Below are positions 17,249 through 25,246 of a DNA stretch of 64,000 nt, piece after piece. Numbering within the stretch: position 1 is the stretch's first letter; each line of letters begins with the position of its first letter. Source of the stretch: Paenibacillus catalpae (GTDB lineage: Bacteria > Bacillota > Bacilli > Paenibacillales > Paenibacillaceae); assembly GCF_900112695.1 (NCBI RefSeq), contig NZ_FOMT01000005.1, positions 317,957 to 381,956 of the forward strand, read 5' to 3'. Position numbers and translations under genes: made by a program. Below the pieces are notes generated by a model that worked only from the letters and a program-made list of their open reading frames with translations, was not told the origin of the DNA and ran no database searches.

Positions 17249-17947
17249 TTGCTATTGTTTTCTGTGCTGACTGCTGCGGTTGCCCCGGGCGTATCGCTGC
17301 TTACTTATTTGTATTTGAAGGACCGTTATGATGCAGAGCCGATTCATATGGTCGTTCGTATGTTTCTGCTCGGTGTCCTCATTGTTGTACCTATTGTGGT
17401 GATTCAGCGCGGCTTGCAGCTGTGGTTTGGCGATAATCAGCCCGTGCTGTTCTCTTTTGTGGAATCAGCCGGTATTGAGGAATTTGTGAAATGGTTCGTC
17501 TTGTATCACATGATCTACAATCACACCGAGTTTGATGAGCCGTATGACGGGATTGTATATGCGGCTTCGATCTCGCTTGGGTTCGCAACTTTGGAAAATG
17601 TCCTGTACGCGATTTATTCGCCGTCCACCTTCGGAACACTGCTCATGCGTGCGCTGCTGCCCGTGTCCGGACATGCGCTGTTTGGGGTGATGATGGGTTA
17701 TTACGTCGGCAAGGCGAAGTTCGCCACAGCTTCCAAGCGCAATGTTTATTTGACGATATCATTATGTCTTCCGCTGCTGCTGCACGGAACGTATGACTAC
17801 ATCATGATCTCGTTCAAAACCAACTGGATCTTTGTCATTATTCCGTTCATGGTTGCCCTGTGGGTATGGGGTCTCCGGAAGATGAACAATGCCAATTCCC
17901 GGTCTCCATTCCGCTTCATCAGCCGGGAAGACGAGATTAAACTTTAA
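17249..17947 (+). CDS. prsW: Intramembrane protease PrsW
   Basis: PrsW makes the first cut in anti-sigma factor RsiW in B. subtilis. The 232-residue polytopic protein carries the family's conserved blocks: EEFVKW in the third helix (catalytic glutamates), FATLENVLYA, HALFG and HGTYDY. A TTG start at 17249 is used, nine bases after GGGAGGTGA. Position between gudB and ypeB is as in B. subtilis. An ECF sigma/anti-sigma pair lies at 56.4-57.6 kb, but I cannot say it is the substrate. Confidence 0.93.
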   Translation: MLLFSVLTAAVAPGVSLLTYLYLKDRYDAEPIHMVVRMFLLGVLIVVPIVVIQRGLQLWFGDNQPVLFSFVESAGIEEFVKWFVLYHMIYNHTEFDEPYDGIVYAASISLGFATLENVLYAIYSPSTFGTLLMRALLPVSGHALFGVMMGYYVGKAKFATASKRNVYLTISLCLPLLLHGTYDYIMISFKTNWIFVIIPFMVALWVWGLRKMNNANSRSPFRFISREDEIKL

Positions 17948-17999
17948 GCCTTTCGTCTATACTGAAAAGTAATAATTTGTTAAATTGACGGAGGCAGGA

Positions 18000-18155
18000 A
18001 TGGAACCAAGAGTTAAGGTAACGATTCGATGCAATATTTGCGGCGAGAAATTCGTTCTTCGCGGCAGAAGAGACAAAGGAATGATCGACACCGGCTTCAA
18101 GCAATGCATTTGCAACAACACGAACGACCTCGATATTGAAGAACACAGCATTTGA
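18000..18155 (+). CDS. Small CxxC zinc-ribbon-like protein (51 aa)
   Basis: An easily missed gene of 51 codons. ATG at 18000 follows GGAGGCAGGA closely. The product is basic at the N-terminus, with CNIC (Cys11, Cys14) and CIC (Cys36, Cys38) separated by a loop containing RGRRDKG, a likely metal-binding ribbon; the tail is acidic. I do not recognise a family. It sits between prsW and ypeB, where B. subtilis has sleB. The terminator after it overlaps the ribosome binding site of ypeB. Confidence 0.7.
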   Translation: MEPRVKVTIRCNICGEKFVLRGRRDKGMIDTGFKQCICNNTNDLDIEEHSI

Positions 18156-18166
18156 CACAGATGCAT

Positions 18167-18225
18167 AAAGCTCCCTTCTGCAAACCAAACTAACGCTAGG
18201 TTTTGCAGAAGAAAGGAGCTTTTTT
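18167..18225 (+). terminator. Terminator hairpin that contains the ypeB ribosome binding site
   Basis: Outer stem AAAGCTCC (18167-18174) with GGAGCTTT (18215-18222); inner stem TTCTGCAAA (18176-18184) with TTTGCAGAA (18202-18210); then T residues to 18225. The ypeB ATG is at 18229, and its only Shine-Dalgarno sequence, AAAGGAG, is in the 3' arm. The hairpin should both stop transcription and mask ypeB translation on read-through RNA. Confidence 0.85.
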
Positions 18226-18228
18226 GTT

Positions 18229-19587
18229 ATGTATAAACGGCTAAGCGCGGTGTTGTTCCCCATCATGACGCTTTTTCTAATCGGCTCAGTATATTGGGGT
18301 TACCAAGAGCATCAAGAGAAAAACTCGATTCTAATAAAGGCGGAGAACCAGTATCAGCGTGCTTTCCATGATCTCACTTACCATGTTGAGCAGCTCCATC
18401 AGCAGCTTGGAAATACGCTTGCCGTCAACTCCACCTCCCAAAGCTACCATCGCAAAGGACTCGTTAACGTATGGCGTCTGACAAGCGAGGCGCAAAACGA
18501 GATTAACCAGCTCCCTCTGACGATGCTCCCGTTTAATGAGGCTGAAGATTTCTTATCGCGTATTGCTAACTTTGCCTACAAGACTTCGGTTAGGGATTTA
18601 TCGAAGCAGCCTTTGTCTGAAGATGAATTCAAAACGCTGAAAACCTTGTATGCCAAGTCCGAGGATATCTCCAAGGATCTGACCACTATGCAGGAGAAAG
18701 TGCTGAGCGACCGTCTGCGCTGGATGGATGTTGAGGTCGCGCTGGCGAAGCAGAACTCCCCGAATGACAATACGATTATTGACGGGTTCAAGACGGTAGA
18801 CAAAAAAGTAAGTGAATATCCTGAAATCAACTGGGGTCCGTCGGTCGCAAGCATGTACCAGAAGCGTTCGGTCAGTATGCTGAGCGGCAAGATGGTTACC
18901 GCTGACGATGTCAAAAAGCATGTAACGGAGTTTCTGGGTGCGCAGCCTTCCCAGATCCGGGTAGTCGAGAACGGTAAGGGAACGGAGTATTCCTCTTATT
19001 CCGCTACGGTAACCGATCCGAAATCAGGCAGGAAACTGCAGATGGATTATTCGCAAAGAGGCGGTAAGCTGATCTGGTTTATGGATTCCCGAGATATCGG
19101 GGAGAAACAGATTGACCAGAACCAGGCACAGGCTTCTGCAGAAAAGTTTCTGAATGAGCATGGTTTTAAAGGCATGCGGGCGGTCAGCTACAATATGTTT
19201 GACAATACGGGTGCCTTTACTTTCGTCAGTACGCAAAACGGTGTGCTCATCTATCCGGAGAAGCTTACGGTCAAGGTTGCTCTTGATAATGGCGAAGCTG
19301 TTGGTCTCCAGGCGAATGATTATGTCTATGAACATCATGCGCGCAGTCTGCCTAAAGCGAAGTTGACCAAAGCAGAAGCACGCAAAGCGCTTAATCCGGA
19401 ATTTAAGGTAGCGAATGAGCAAATGGCTATGATCTTGAACGAGCTGGGCGAGGAAACTTTATGCTATGAATTTACCGGCAGGGTAAACGGCAGTGATTAC
19501 CGGATCTATATCAACTCGGAGACTGGTGTCGAAGAAGCGATTGAAGAGCTGTCACCGCTCGACAAACGGACAAGTTTCGCCAAATAA
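18229..19587 (+). CDS. ypeB: Germination protein YpeB
   Basis: YpeB localises and stabilises the spore cortex-lytic enzyme SleB in the inner spore membrane region. The 452-residue product has an N-terminal signal anchor (about residues 7-25), an alpha-helical N-terminal domain with many Gln/Leu heptads, and C-terminal PepSY-type repeats (about residues 225-440, for example DQNQAQASAEKFLNEHGF and LTKAEARKALNPEF). It normally follows sleB in an operon; here sleB is not adjacent and not in the window. Its ribosome binding site is embedded in a terminator hairpin. Confidence 0.93.
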   Translation: MYKRLSAVLFPIMTLFLIGSVYWGYQEHQEKNSILIKAENQYQRAFHDLTYHVEQLHQQLGNTLAVNSTSQSYHRKGLVNVWRLTSEAQNEINQLPLTMLPFNEAEDFLSRIANFAYKTSVRDLSKQPLSEDEFKTLKTLYAKSEDISKDLTTMQEKVLSDRLRWMDVEVALAKQNSPNDNTIIDGFKTVDKKVSEYPEINWGPSVASMYQKRSVSMLSGKMVTADDVKKHVTEFLGAQPSQIRVVENGKGTEYSSYSATVTDPKSGRKLQMDYSQRGGKLIWFMDSRDIGEKQIDQNQAQASAEKFLNEHGFKGMRAVSYNMFDNTGAFTFVSTQNGVLIYPEKLTVKVALDNGEAVGLQANDYVYEHHARSLPKAKLTKAEARKALNPEFKVANEQMAMILNELGEETLCYEFTGRVNGSDYRIYINSETGVEEAIEELSPLDKRTSFAK

Positions 19588-19615
19588 CGATATGGCTCCC
19601 CTCAAATTGACGTGT

Positions 19616-19621
19616 TATAAT
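19616..19621 (+). promoter_or_regulatory. Extended -10 ahead of ypfA
   Basis: TGT followed by TATAAT; no good -35 hexamer. The start of transcription would lie about 20 bases before the ypfA start codon. Confidence 0.45.
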
Positions 19622-19647
19622 AAACACCAATATGGGAGGGGAGCCAA

Positions 19648-20301
19648 TTGTTGCCTAGAGTTAACCAAATGTTGTTTTTCGAGATCGCTTCTGCTGATGA
19701 AGAAGAGGCAGCTGTTGAATATAAAGCTAGAATTGCAGATGAGCTGGAAGATGGTTTGCTGATCGAAAATCCGCTCAATACAACAACAGGCCGGATGAAA
19801 CGGCTTTTCTTGGGGGACGAGCTGTCGGTTTATTATGTATCGGAAGACGGGATTAAACATTATTTCGATTCGCACGTCATTGGCTTCCGCGATGATGTCG
19901 TCAAGCTGATTAAGATCCGCAAGCCGGATCCGGCCCGTATTACGAAGGTACAGCGCCGTCATTTCCTGCGGGTTGCTGCCGATCTTGAAATTGCGGTTAA
20001 TTTGTCCGGCAATATTCGTTTTGTTACGTTGACCGATGATGTAGGCGGCGGGGGCATTTCCTTTATTTGCGACGGCAAATGGCCGATTCAACCCGGCATG
20101 GAGATGGACTGCTGGCTGCTTATTCCTTATAAGAACGGCACGCTTGAGCATTCCTCCTTCAAGGCAGAGGTCGTCCGTGTGGTTGATATTGTGACCGGGC
20201 GGAAGCAGATCATGAGTAAATACATCACTATCGGGGACAGTGAACGGCAGAAAATCATTCGTTACTGCTTCGAGAAACAATTGGAATTTCGTGGAAGATA
20301 A
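19648..20301 (+). CDS. ypfA: PilZ-domain protein YpfA (YcgR/DgrA type)
   Basis: YpfA/DgrA binds cyclic di-GMP and inhibits motility in B. subtilis. The 217-residue product has an N-terminal YcgR-like domain, then a PilZ domain opening with QRRHFLR, which supplies the RxxxR nucleotide-binding arginines. The second motif, usually (D/N)xSxxG, reads DVGGGG, so the usual Ser is Gly. Binding is plausible but this residue is unusual. TTG at 19648 (or 19651) follows GGGAGGGGAG. ypfB follows. Confidence 0.88.
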   Translation: MLPRVNQMLFFEIASADEEEAAVEYKARIADELEDGLLIENPLNTTTGRMKRLFLGDELSVYYVSEDGIKHYFDSHVIGFRDDVVKLIKIRKPDPARITKVQRRHFLRVAADLEIAVNLSGNIRFVTLTDDVGGGGISFICDGKWPIQPGMEMDCWLLIPYKNGTLEHSSFKAEVVRVVDIVTGRKQIMSKYITIGDSERQKIIRYCFEKQLEFRGR

Positions 20302-20367
20302 TTCTGTATAAGATTGGGCTTACATACGCATCCTATCCGGAAACGGCAAGTAGAGGAAGGGATTCTG

Positions 20368-20550
20368 GTGCGGATTGCGGAGGATGAAGAGGAGTTAAAG
20401 AAGCAAATGGATGCCGTCGCGAAACGGCTGGCCAAGATTGCTTTTGTTCTAATAATCGGTGTTATATTAGCGCAATTTATGCTCCAAAATGACGCCATTC
20501 GACACTGGGTGACAGATGTTGAGCGTTGGGAAGGTGCAGCTTACCGCTAG
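20368..20550 (+). CDS. ypfB: YpfB family protein (DUF5359), small membrane protein
   Basis: A 60-residue protein with a charged amphipathic N-terminus, one membrane helix (about residues 24-41) and a C-terminal ERWEGAA resembling the ending of the YpfB/DUF5359 family. Function unknown. GTG at 20368 is chosen because GAGGAAGGG lies upstream; the longer open frame from 20314 has no ribosome site. It lies between ypfA and cmk as in B. subtilis. Confidence 0.72.
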   Translation: MRIAEDEEELKKQMDAVAKRLAKIAFVLIIGVILAQFMLQNDAIRHWVTDVERWEGAAYR

Positions 20551-20593
20551 GCTTTTAGCCCGGAGGGACAGCGTTTTTGGGCATCTGCCGTTT

Positions 20594-20622
20594 TTGCATC
20601 TGCGTTTATTGTGTGGTATAAT
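20594..20622 (+). promoter_or_regulatory. Possible promoter before the cmk leader region
   Basis: TTGCAT, 17 bases, TATAAT with a TG extension. A terminator stem begins about four bases after the expected start site, so any transcript would be stopped at once unless anti-terminated. Confidence 0.4.
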
Positions 20623-20632
20623 TTTCACGATC

Positions 20633-20653
20633 GCAGGCGGCGCCTGCTTTTTT
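20633..20653 (+). terminator. Terminator after ypfB
   Basis: GCAGGC, loop GGC, GCCTGC, then TTTTTT. Compact intrinsic terminator 83 bases after the ypfB stop. Confidence 0.85.
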
Positions 20654-20656
20654 ATT

Positions 20657-20693
20657 GAATTCTAAGAATTTTTTAGGATAGATCTTAGAATTC
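20657..20693. repeat. 11-bp inverted repeat in the cmk upstream region
   Basis: GAATTCTAAGA (20657-20667) and TCTTAGAATTC (20683-20693) are perfect arms around a 15-base AT-rich loop. The right arm opens the element shared with the trp leader. No gene is visible from 20551 to 20951; this stretch is probably regulatory. Confidence 0.75.
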
Positions 20694-20742
20694 TTCGGAA
20701 TGAAACGCGTCTCGCTACCAAAGGCGGCGAAGCCGTTTCTCC
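20684..20742 (+). repeat. Conserved leader element, copy A (upstream of cmk)
   Basis: Aligns for about 60 bases with 47103-47165 in the trp leader. Shared blocks in order: CTTAGAATTCT, CGG, AATGAA, CG, CGC(C/T)ACCAAAGG, GGCG, AGCCGTTTC. A short stem around ACCAAAGG (TCGC with GCGA) and GAAACG with CGTTTC can form. I do not recognise a known RNA class. Confidence 0.6.
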
Positions 20743-20871
20743 TTGAAGTATAACTTATACATATTCCCGGTTATATTTCACTGGTTACGGTCCGTAAGAA
20801 CCGGCCAAGCCGTTAATGCTTGAGAGGCAGATGCTCGCATCAACAAATCAGCATTCGGCCAGCCATTCGAT

Positions 20872-20905
20872 AGCAAATGCTTTCGATGCAAGAATCATCA
20901 CGAAC
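20872..20905 (+). repeat. Dispersed repeat, copy upstream of cmk
   Basis: AGCAAATGCTTTCGATGCAA followed by GAATCATCACGAAC. It is a member of the short family also seen at 34461, 37611, 37672, 43749 and 58583. Confidence 0.6.
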
Positions 20906-20951
20906 AGCCTAAACCAATCTGTTTGTGTGTTAATTCTTTTGAGGGGGTAGG

Positions 20952-21656
20952 GTGTTGGTGATGCAGCAAGACGGTGACAGCGACCGGATTAACATTGCGA
21001 TAGACGGTCCTGCCGGTGCAGGCAAGAGTACGGTCGCGCGCAAGGTTGCCGAACAGCTAGATTACATTTATATCGATACAGGAGCTATGTATCGCGCCGT
21101 TACGCTCAGCGCCCAAAGGGCGGGAATTGAGCCTCGGGACAGCGAGAAGCTGTCTGTACATGCCAGGACGCTGGATATTAAGCTGGCGCCGGGTGAGAAC
21201 GGGCAAGCTGTCTTTTTGAATGGCGAGAACATTACGGATCTGATCCGTTCACGGGAAGTAACACTTGCCGTCTCGCATATTGCAGCAAATGAAACCGTGA
21301 GAGAATTGCTTGGCAGGCTTCAGCGCCAATTGGCAGAAAGCAAAGGCGTTGTCATGGACGGCCGGGATATCGGCTCGCATGTACTGCCTGACGCGGAGCT
21401 TAAGATTTTCCTTACCGCATCCGTACAAGAACGGGCACAGCGCCGTTTCAAGGAGATTGCGGCAACGCAATCCATTACGTTGGAGCAGCTTGAGCAGGAA
21501 ATTGCGGAGCGCGACCGGTTAGACGAACAACGAGAGATTTCTCCGCTCATTTGTGCGAAGGATGCTATAGTCCTCGACAGTACATCGATGTCAATCGATG
21601 AAGTTGCGGCTTTAATTGTGAAATTAAGCCGAACCAAATTGGCGGAGGCGAAGTAA
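20952..21656 (+). CDS. cmk: Cytidylate kinase
   Basis: Phosphorylates CMP and dCMP with ATP in pyrimidine nucleotide metabolism. The product is about 234 residues, typical for the family, with a P-loop GPAGAGKST near the N-terminus, YIDTGAMYRAVT, the GRDIGSHVLP substrate motif, and an LID-like arginine-rich segment QRRFKE. GAGGGGG precedes a run of possible starts (GTG 20952, TTG 20955, GTG 20958, ATG 20961); the earliest is listed, but one of the later three fits the spacing better. Followed four bases later by plsC. Confidence 0.93.
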   Translation: MLVMQQDGDSDRINIAIDGPAGAGKSTVARKVAEQLDYIYIDTGAMYRAVTLSAQRAGIEPRDSEKLSVHARTLDIKLAPGENGQAVFLNGENITDLIRSREVTLAVSHIAANETVRELLGRLQRQLAESKGVVMDGRDIGSHVLPDAELKIFLTASVQERAQRRFKEIAATQSITLEQLEQEIAERDRLDEQREISPLICAKDAIVLDSTSMSIDEVAALIVKLSRTKLAEAK

Positions 21657-21660
21657 ACTA

Positions 21661-22236
21661 ATGTTATATCGCATTTTCAGAGCCGTGTTTAACATCCTGT
21701 ACGGATTATTGTTCCGGCTTGAGGTTAAAGGGCTGGAGCATATCCCGAAAGAAGGATCTGTCATTCTTTGCTCGAATCATATAAGCAATCTGGACCCGCC
21801 CGCAGTTGGCATAAGGGTGCCGCGCAAGGTTCATTATATGGCCAAATCCGAGCTGTTCAAGATTCCGGTGTTAGGACCGCTGATCCGGGCCTGGGGCGCC
21901 TTTCCTGTCAAACGGGGCGTCGGCAAGGATGCGATCCGTTCCGCGCTTAACCTTCTTGGCGAAGGCAAAGTAATGGGGATTTTCCCGGAGGGTACACGGA
22001 ACAGTGATGGAACGGCAGCAAAGAAAGGCGCAGCGATGATTGCTTACCGCAGCGGCGCAACCATTATTCCCGTAGCGGTAGTGGGCAAATATAAGCTTTT
22101 CCGTAAGATAAGAGTTTTCTACGGCCAACCGGTTGATATTTCTGCTATCATAAATGAATCCTCGCCGGATAAGCTGGACCGTATTACGGATGCCATTATG
22201 TCTCGCATTCATGAGATGATTGAGAAGAACAAATAA
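21661..22236 (+). CDS. plsC: 1-acyl-sn-glycerol-3-phosphate acyltransferase
   Basis: Adds the second acyl chain to lysophosphatidic acid to make phosphatidic acid. The 191-residue product has the catalytic NHISNLD (HX4D) motif, FPEGTRNSDG for glycerol-phosphate binding, and a hydrophobic N-terminus for membrane association. GGAGG is in the end of cmk and the start lies four bases after the cmk stop, so the two genes are co-translated. Confidence 0.93.
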   Translation: MLYRIFRAVFNILYGLLFRLEVKGLEHIPKEGSVILCSNHISNLDPPAVGIRVPRKVHYMAKSELFKIPVLGPLIRAWGAFPVKRGVGKDAIRSALNLLGEGKVMGIFPEGTRNSDGTAAKKGAAMIAYRSGATIIPVAVVGKYKLFRKIRVFYGQPVDISAIINESSPDKLDRITDAIMSRIHEMIEKNK

Positions 22237-22315
22237 AAGTTGTTTTAAATTCTGCTTTCCCATGATGAAAGTGGATTTAAATAAAGTTGGGGTATGAATT
22301 GAGGAGGTTATTTCC

Positions 22316-23554
22316 ATGTCAGAAGAAATCAATGTTCAAGACCAAGCAGCTATGGACAACTTTGTGTCCTTGAAAAAAGGCGATTCAGTAAAAGGTACGA
22401 TCATCAAAATCGATGATAACCAAGCTTATGTAAGCCTTGGATATAAATATGACGGTGTCATTCCGGTTCGTGAGCTTTCCGCGGTACAACTGGATAACGC
22501 AAACGATGCTGTTCAAGTTGGCCAAGAGGTTGAGCTGAAAGTTGTCAGCATCGACGACGAGAAAGAAAAACTCGTTCTGTCGAAACGTCTGATCGACGGC
22601 GAGCGCGCTTGGGACTTACTGCAAAGCCGTTTCGAGAGCGGTGAAGTATTCGAAGTTACCGTTGCCGATGTTGTAAAAGGCGGCCTTGTCGCTGACGTTG
22701 GCGTACGCGGTTTCATTCCGGCTTCGATGGTAGAGCGTCATTTCGTTGAAGATTTCAGCGATTACAAAGGCCGCACGCTCCGCGTGAAAGTTAAAGAGAT
22801 CGACCGCGAGAACAATAAAGTGATCCTGTCTGCTAAAGAAGTACTGGACGCTGAGTTCGAACAAAACAAACAACAAGTGATCGCAGGTCTGCAAGCTGGT
22901 CAACAGCTGGAAGGTACTGTGCAACGCCTGACTCCGTTTGGCGCATTCGTAGATATCGGCGGCATCGACGGTCTGGTTCACGTATCCGAGCTGTCGTGGC
23001 AGCATGTTGCCCATCCTAAAGACGTTGTTTCGGAAGGTCAATCGGTTACCGTTAAAGTACTTAAAGTTGACCCGGCGGCAGGCAAGATCAGCCTGAGCAT
23101 CAAAGCAGCTCAACCTGGTCCTTGGGAATCCGCTGCAGGCCAATTCAACGTTGGCGACATCGTTACAGGCACAGTACGCCGCCTTGTTACTTTCGGCGCA
23201 TTTGTTGAAATCGCCCCAGGCGTAGAGGGTCTTGTACACATCTCGCAAATCGCTCACCGTCACATCGCAACTCCTTTCGAAGTATTGAAAGAGGGCCAAG
23301 AGGTGAAAGCGAAAGTGCTTGATTTCAACTCGGCTGAGAAACGTGTAAGCCTGAGCATCAAAGAAACAGAAGAAGCTCCTGAGCAATCGGCTTCTTCCGA
23401 GCAAGCACCTAGATCGGGCAAACCGCAACGCGAGCGTTCTTCTTCGGTTAAGCCTGAAGATCTGGGCAACAACCCGAACGTAAGCTTGAACAGCTCCAGC
23501 ATGAGCTACTCGCTTGCAGAACGTTTCGGCGATAAGCTGAGCAAATTGAAATAA
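22316..23554 (+). CDS. ypfD: S1-domain protein YpfD (ribosomal protein S1 homologue)
   Basis: RNA-binding protein related to ribosomal protein S1; in Firmicutes its ribosomal role is uncertain. The 412 residues hold four S1 domains, roughly 15-85, 100-170, 187-255 and 272-341, with repeated signatures such as GAFVDIGGIDGLVHVSELSW and GAFVEIAPGVEGLVHISQIA, followed by a Ser/Glu/Pro-rich tail and LAERFGDKLSKLK. GAGGAGG precedes the ATG at ideal spacing. Codon use is strongly biased, in keeping with high expression. A strong terminator follows. Confidence 0.92.
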   Translation: MSEEINVQDQAAMDNFVSLKKGDSVKGTIIKIDDNQAYVSLGYKYDGVIPVRELSAVQLDNANDAVQVGQEVELKVVSIDDEKEKLVLSKRLIDGERAWDLLQSRFESGEVFEVTVADVVKGGLVADVGVRGFIPASMVERHFVEDFSDYKGRTLRVKVKEIDRENNKVILSAKEVLDAEFEQNKQQVIAGLQAGQQLEGTVQRLTPFGAFVDIGGIDGLVHVSELSWQHVAHPKDVVSEGQSVTVKVLKVDPAAGKISLSIKAAQPGPWESAAGQFNVGDIVTGTVRRLVTFGAFVEIAPGVEGLVHISQIAHRHIATPFEVLKEGQEVKAKVLDFNSAEKRVSLSIKETEEAPEQSASSEQAPRSGKPQRERSSSVKPEDLGNNPNVSLNSSSMSYSLAERFGDKLSKLK

Positions 23555-23571
23555 TTAATATCGATGCATAA

Positions 23572-23611
23572 AGAGGCTGCTCCTGATTATCAGGAGCAGC
23601 CTCTTTTGTTA
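23572..23611 (+). terminator. Terminator of ypfD
   Basis: Perfect 15-bp stem AGAGGCTGCTCCTGA / TCAGGAGCAGCCTCT with loop TTA, followed by TTTGTT. Confidence 0.92.
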
Positions 23612-23687
23612 TATTTTGAATTGTAAAAATCGGGAATAGCCCCTTTTATTTGGAGCATAATAGGTCAACGAGAGGTGATCTTGCTAA

Positions 23688-24335
23688 ATGCTCAATGCCG
23701 GGTATATTTCAATTTGGATTATGGTGATGGCCTTCATTTTAATGACAACCGGATGGTCGGACTTCGTTGGCCTGTCTGTGAAGAACAGGAAATGGGTATT
23801 GTTAGCTCTTGCCATCTGCGCTGCACTCCAGCTCATCGAGGAAACCTTTCAAATTGGAGCGGTACACATTCATGTCTTTGCCGGCACCATTCTGCTTATG
23901 GTGATCAGCCTGCTTGCGATGCGCGGTCCGTTAGTTTGGGATTCACGCGGTTATCTGCTGATCTGTGCTCTTCTGGCTGGCATGATTTGGGGAAGCGTAA
24001 GGAAGATGTACAGCGTTGATCCCGTATTCTTTTGGCTGGATCCTCTGCTTGACGGACCCATTGTTGCAGGTGTGCTGGCCTCAGCCTTTTCCACGAAGGG
24101 CCAGCATCAGTTTACCGTGCTGTTGTTTGCTGGTGCCGCAGCCGAGCTGGTTCATGCCTTGCTGCAGAAAGGCGTATACGAGGCTTCTATCGGCTCTCTG
24201 CAGTGGTGGGACAGCTTATGGATTGCGTTTGCCGCTGCCCGTATTATCAGTCTGCTTTTCCTGACTGTCCGCACGGGTGTTGTTCGGTTTATAGCCATCC
24301 CATGGAGAAATAAAGGAGGAAGTTCACCGAAATGA
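23688..24335 (+). CDS. yphA: YphA family membrane protein
   Basis: A polytopic membrane protein of 215 residues with about six helices and no catalytic motif. Identity comes from position (between ypfD and the YIEGIA gene, as yphA in B. subtilis), size and topology. Members of this region are spore-associated, but the exact role of YphA is not known to me. GAGAGGTGA precedes the ATG. The stop overlaps the next start by four bases, so it is coupled to seaA. Confidence 0.8.
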   Translation: MLNAGYISIWIMVMAFILMTTGWSDFVGLSVKNRKWVLLALAICAALQLIEETFQIGAVHIHVFAGTILLMVISLLAMRGPLVWDSRGYLLICALLAGMIWGSVRKMYSVDPVFFWLDPLLDGPIVAGVLASAFSTKGQHQFTVLLFAGAAAELVHALLQKGVYEASIGSLQWWDSLWIAFAAARIISLLFLTVRTGVVRFIAIPWRNKGGSSPK

Positions 24336-25246
24336 ATGCTTATCTTGTCGAGCACAAAATGTTAATAGGCGTGCTGCTTGGAATTGTTTTTGGCATCGTT
24401 TCAAGGCTTCTTATGCTGACTACCGATTACAGGCAGTATCCAACTTACCCTCACGGCCGTATTATCCATATTTCCCTCGGCGTAATTGCAGCGGCGCTTG
24501 GTGCGGTTGCGGTCCCGGCGCTCTACAACAAGGACTACACGGCAATCACTTTTCTGTCCCTTGCTGCGCAGCAGTTCCGTGATGTGAGGAAGATGGAGAG
24601 GGAGACGCTGACCAAGATTGACAGCCTGGAGCTTGTCAGCCGCGGTTCTACCTACATAGAAGGCATTGCGATGGTGTTTGAGGGGCGTAACTATCTCGTT
24701 ATCATGTCGGCGCTGCTCACAAGCCTGTTCGCTATCGTATGGAATGTATATCTTGGCATTGCCGGCGGCATTCTGTCGCTGCTGCTTGTCCGGTTTCTTA
24801 AATCAGGCAAAACGATTTCTCATATATGCCGTTCCGAAGGTGCCGAGGTACGGGTTGACGGCCCGGATCTGTTCGTTGGCGACATCTATATTATGAATGT
24901 TGGCTTGCAGGCGAACCAGGAGATTATCAAGGAGCGGGGGATGGGGTTCATATTGACTCCCTATAATCCCAATGGCAAAGTGACGATCAGTAATCTGGGG
25001 CAAAGACAGGCGATTTTGTATGATCTGTCCACCATTCTTGGCGTGTATCGCGACGACGGGGAGCCTGCTCTTATACCAATGGCCAAGCTGGATATGAAGG
25101 ACGGCAGGCTGGCTGTCTTTTTCCTCCCTCAGGAGAAGGATATGACAAAAGCGCTTCAAGTCATTAACAAGGTGCCGATTATGGAAGCGGCAGTGCGTAT
25201 GCCTACGGAAGCTTCAGTCAATAAGGAGGCGCAGAGCAATGGCTAA
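24332..25246 (+). CDS. seaA: YIEGIA-domain protein (SeaA/YphB)
   Basis: A 304-residue protein with three or four N-terminal and central membrane helices and the signature YIEGIAMVFEGRNYLVI, which names the family. A soluble C-terminal domain (about 165-300) follows. In B. subtilis the corresponding yphB/seaA contributes to spore envelope assembly. It overlaps yphA upstream and the small partner gene downstream, forming a three-gene translationally coupled module. Confidence 0.87.
   Translation: MNAYLVEHKMLIGVLLGIVFGIVSRLLMLTTDYRQYPTYPHGRIIHISLGVIAAALGAVAVPALYNKDYTAITFLSLAAQQFRDVRKMERETLTKIDSLELVSRGSTYIEGIAMVFEGRNYLVIMSALLTSLFAIVWNVYLGIAGGILSLLLVRFLKSGKTISHICRSEGAEVRVDGPDLFVGDIYIMNVGLQANQEIIKERGMGFILTPYNPNGKVTISNLGQRQAILYDLSTILGVYRDDGEPALIPMAKLDMKDGRLAVFFLPQEKDMTKALQVINKVPIMEAAVRMPTEASVNKEAQSNG

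Noticed and set aside
22616..23428. 270-codon minus-strand frame opposite ypfD
   Set aside because: Mirror of highly expressed S1-domain codons; no start signal.
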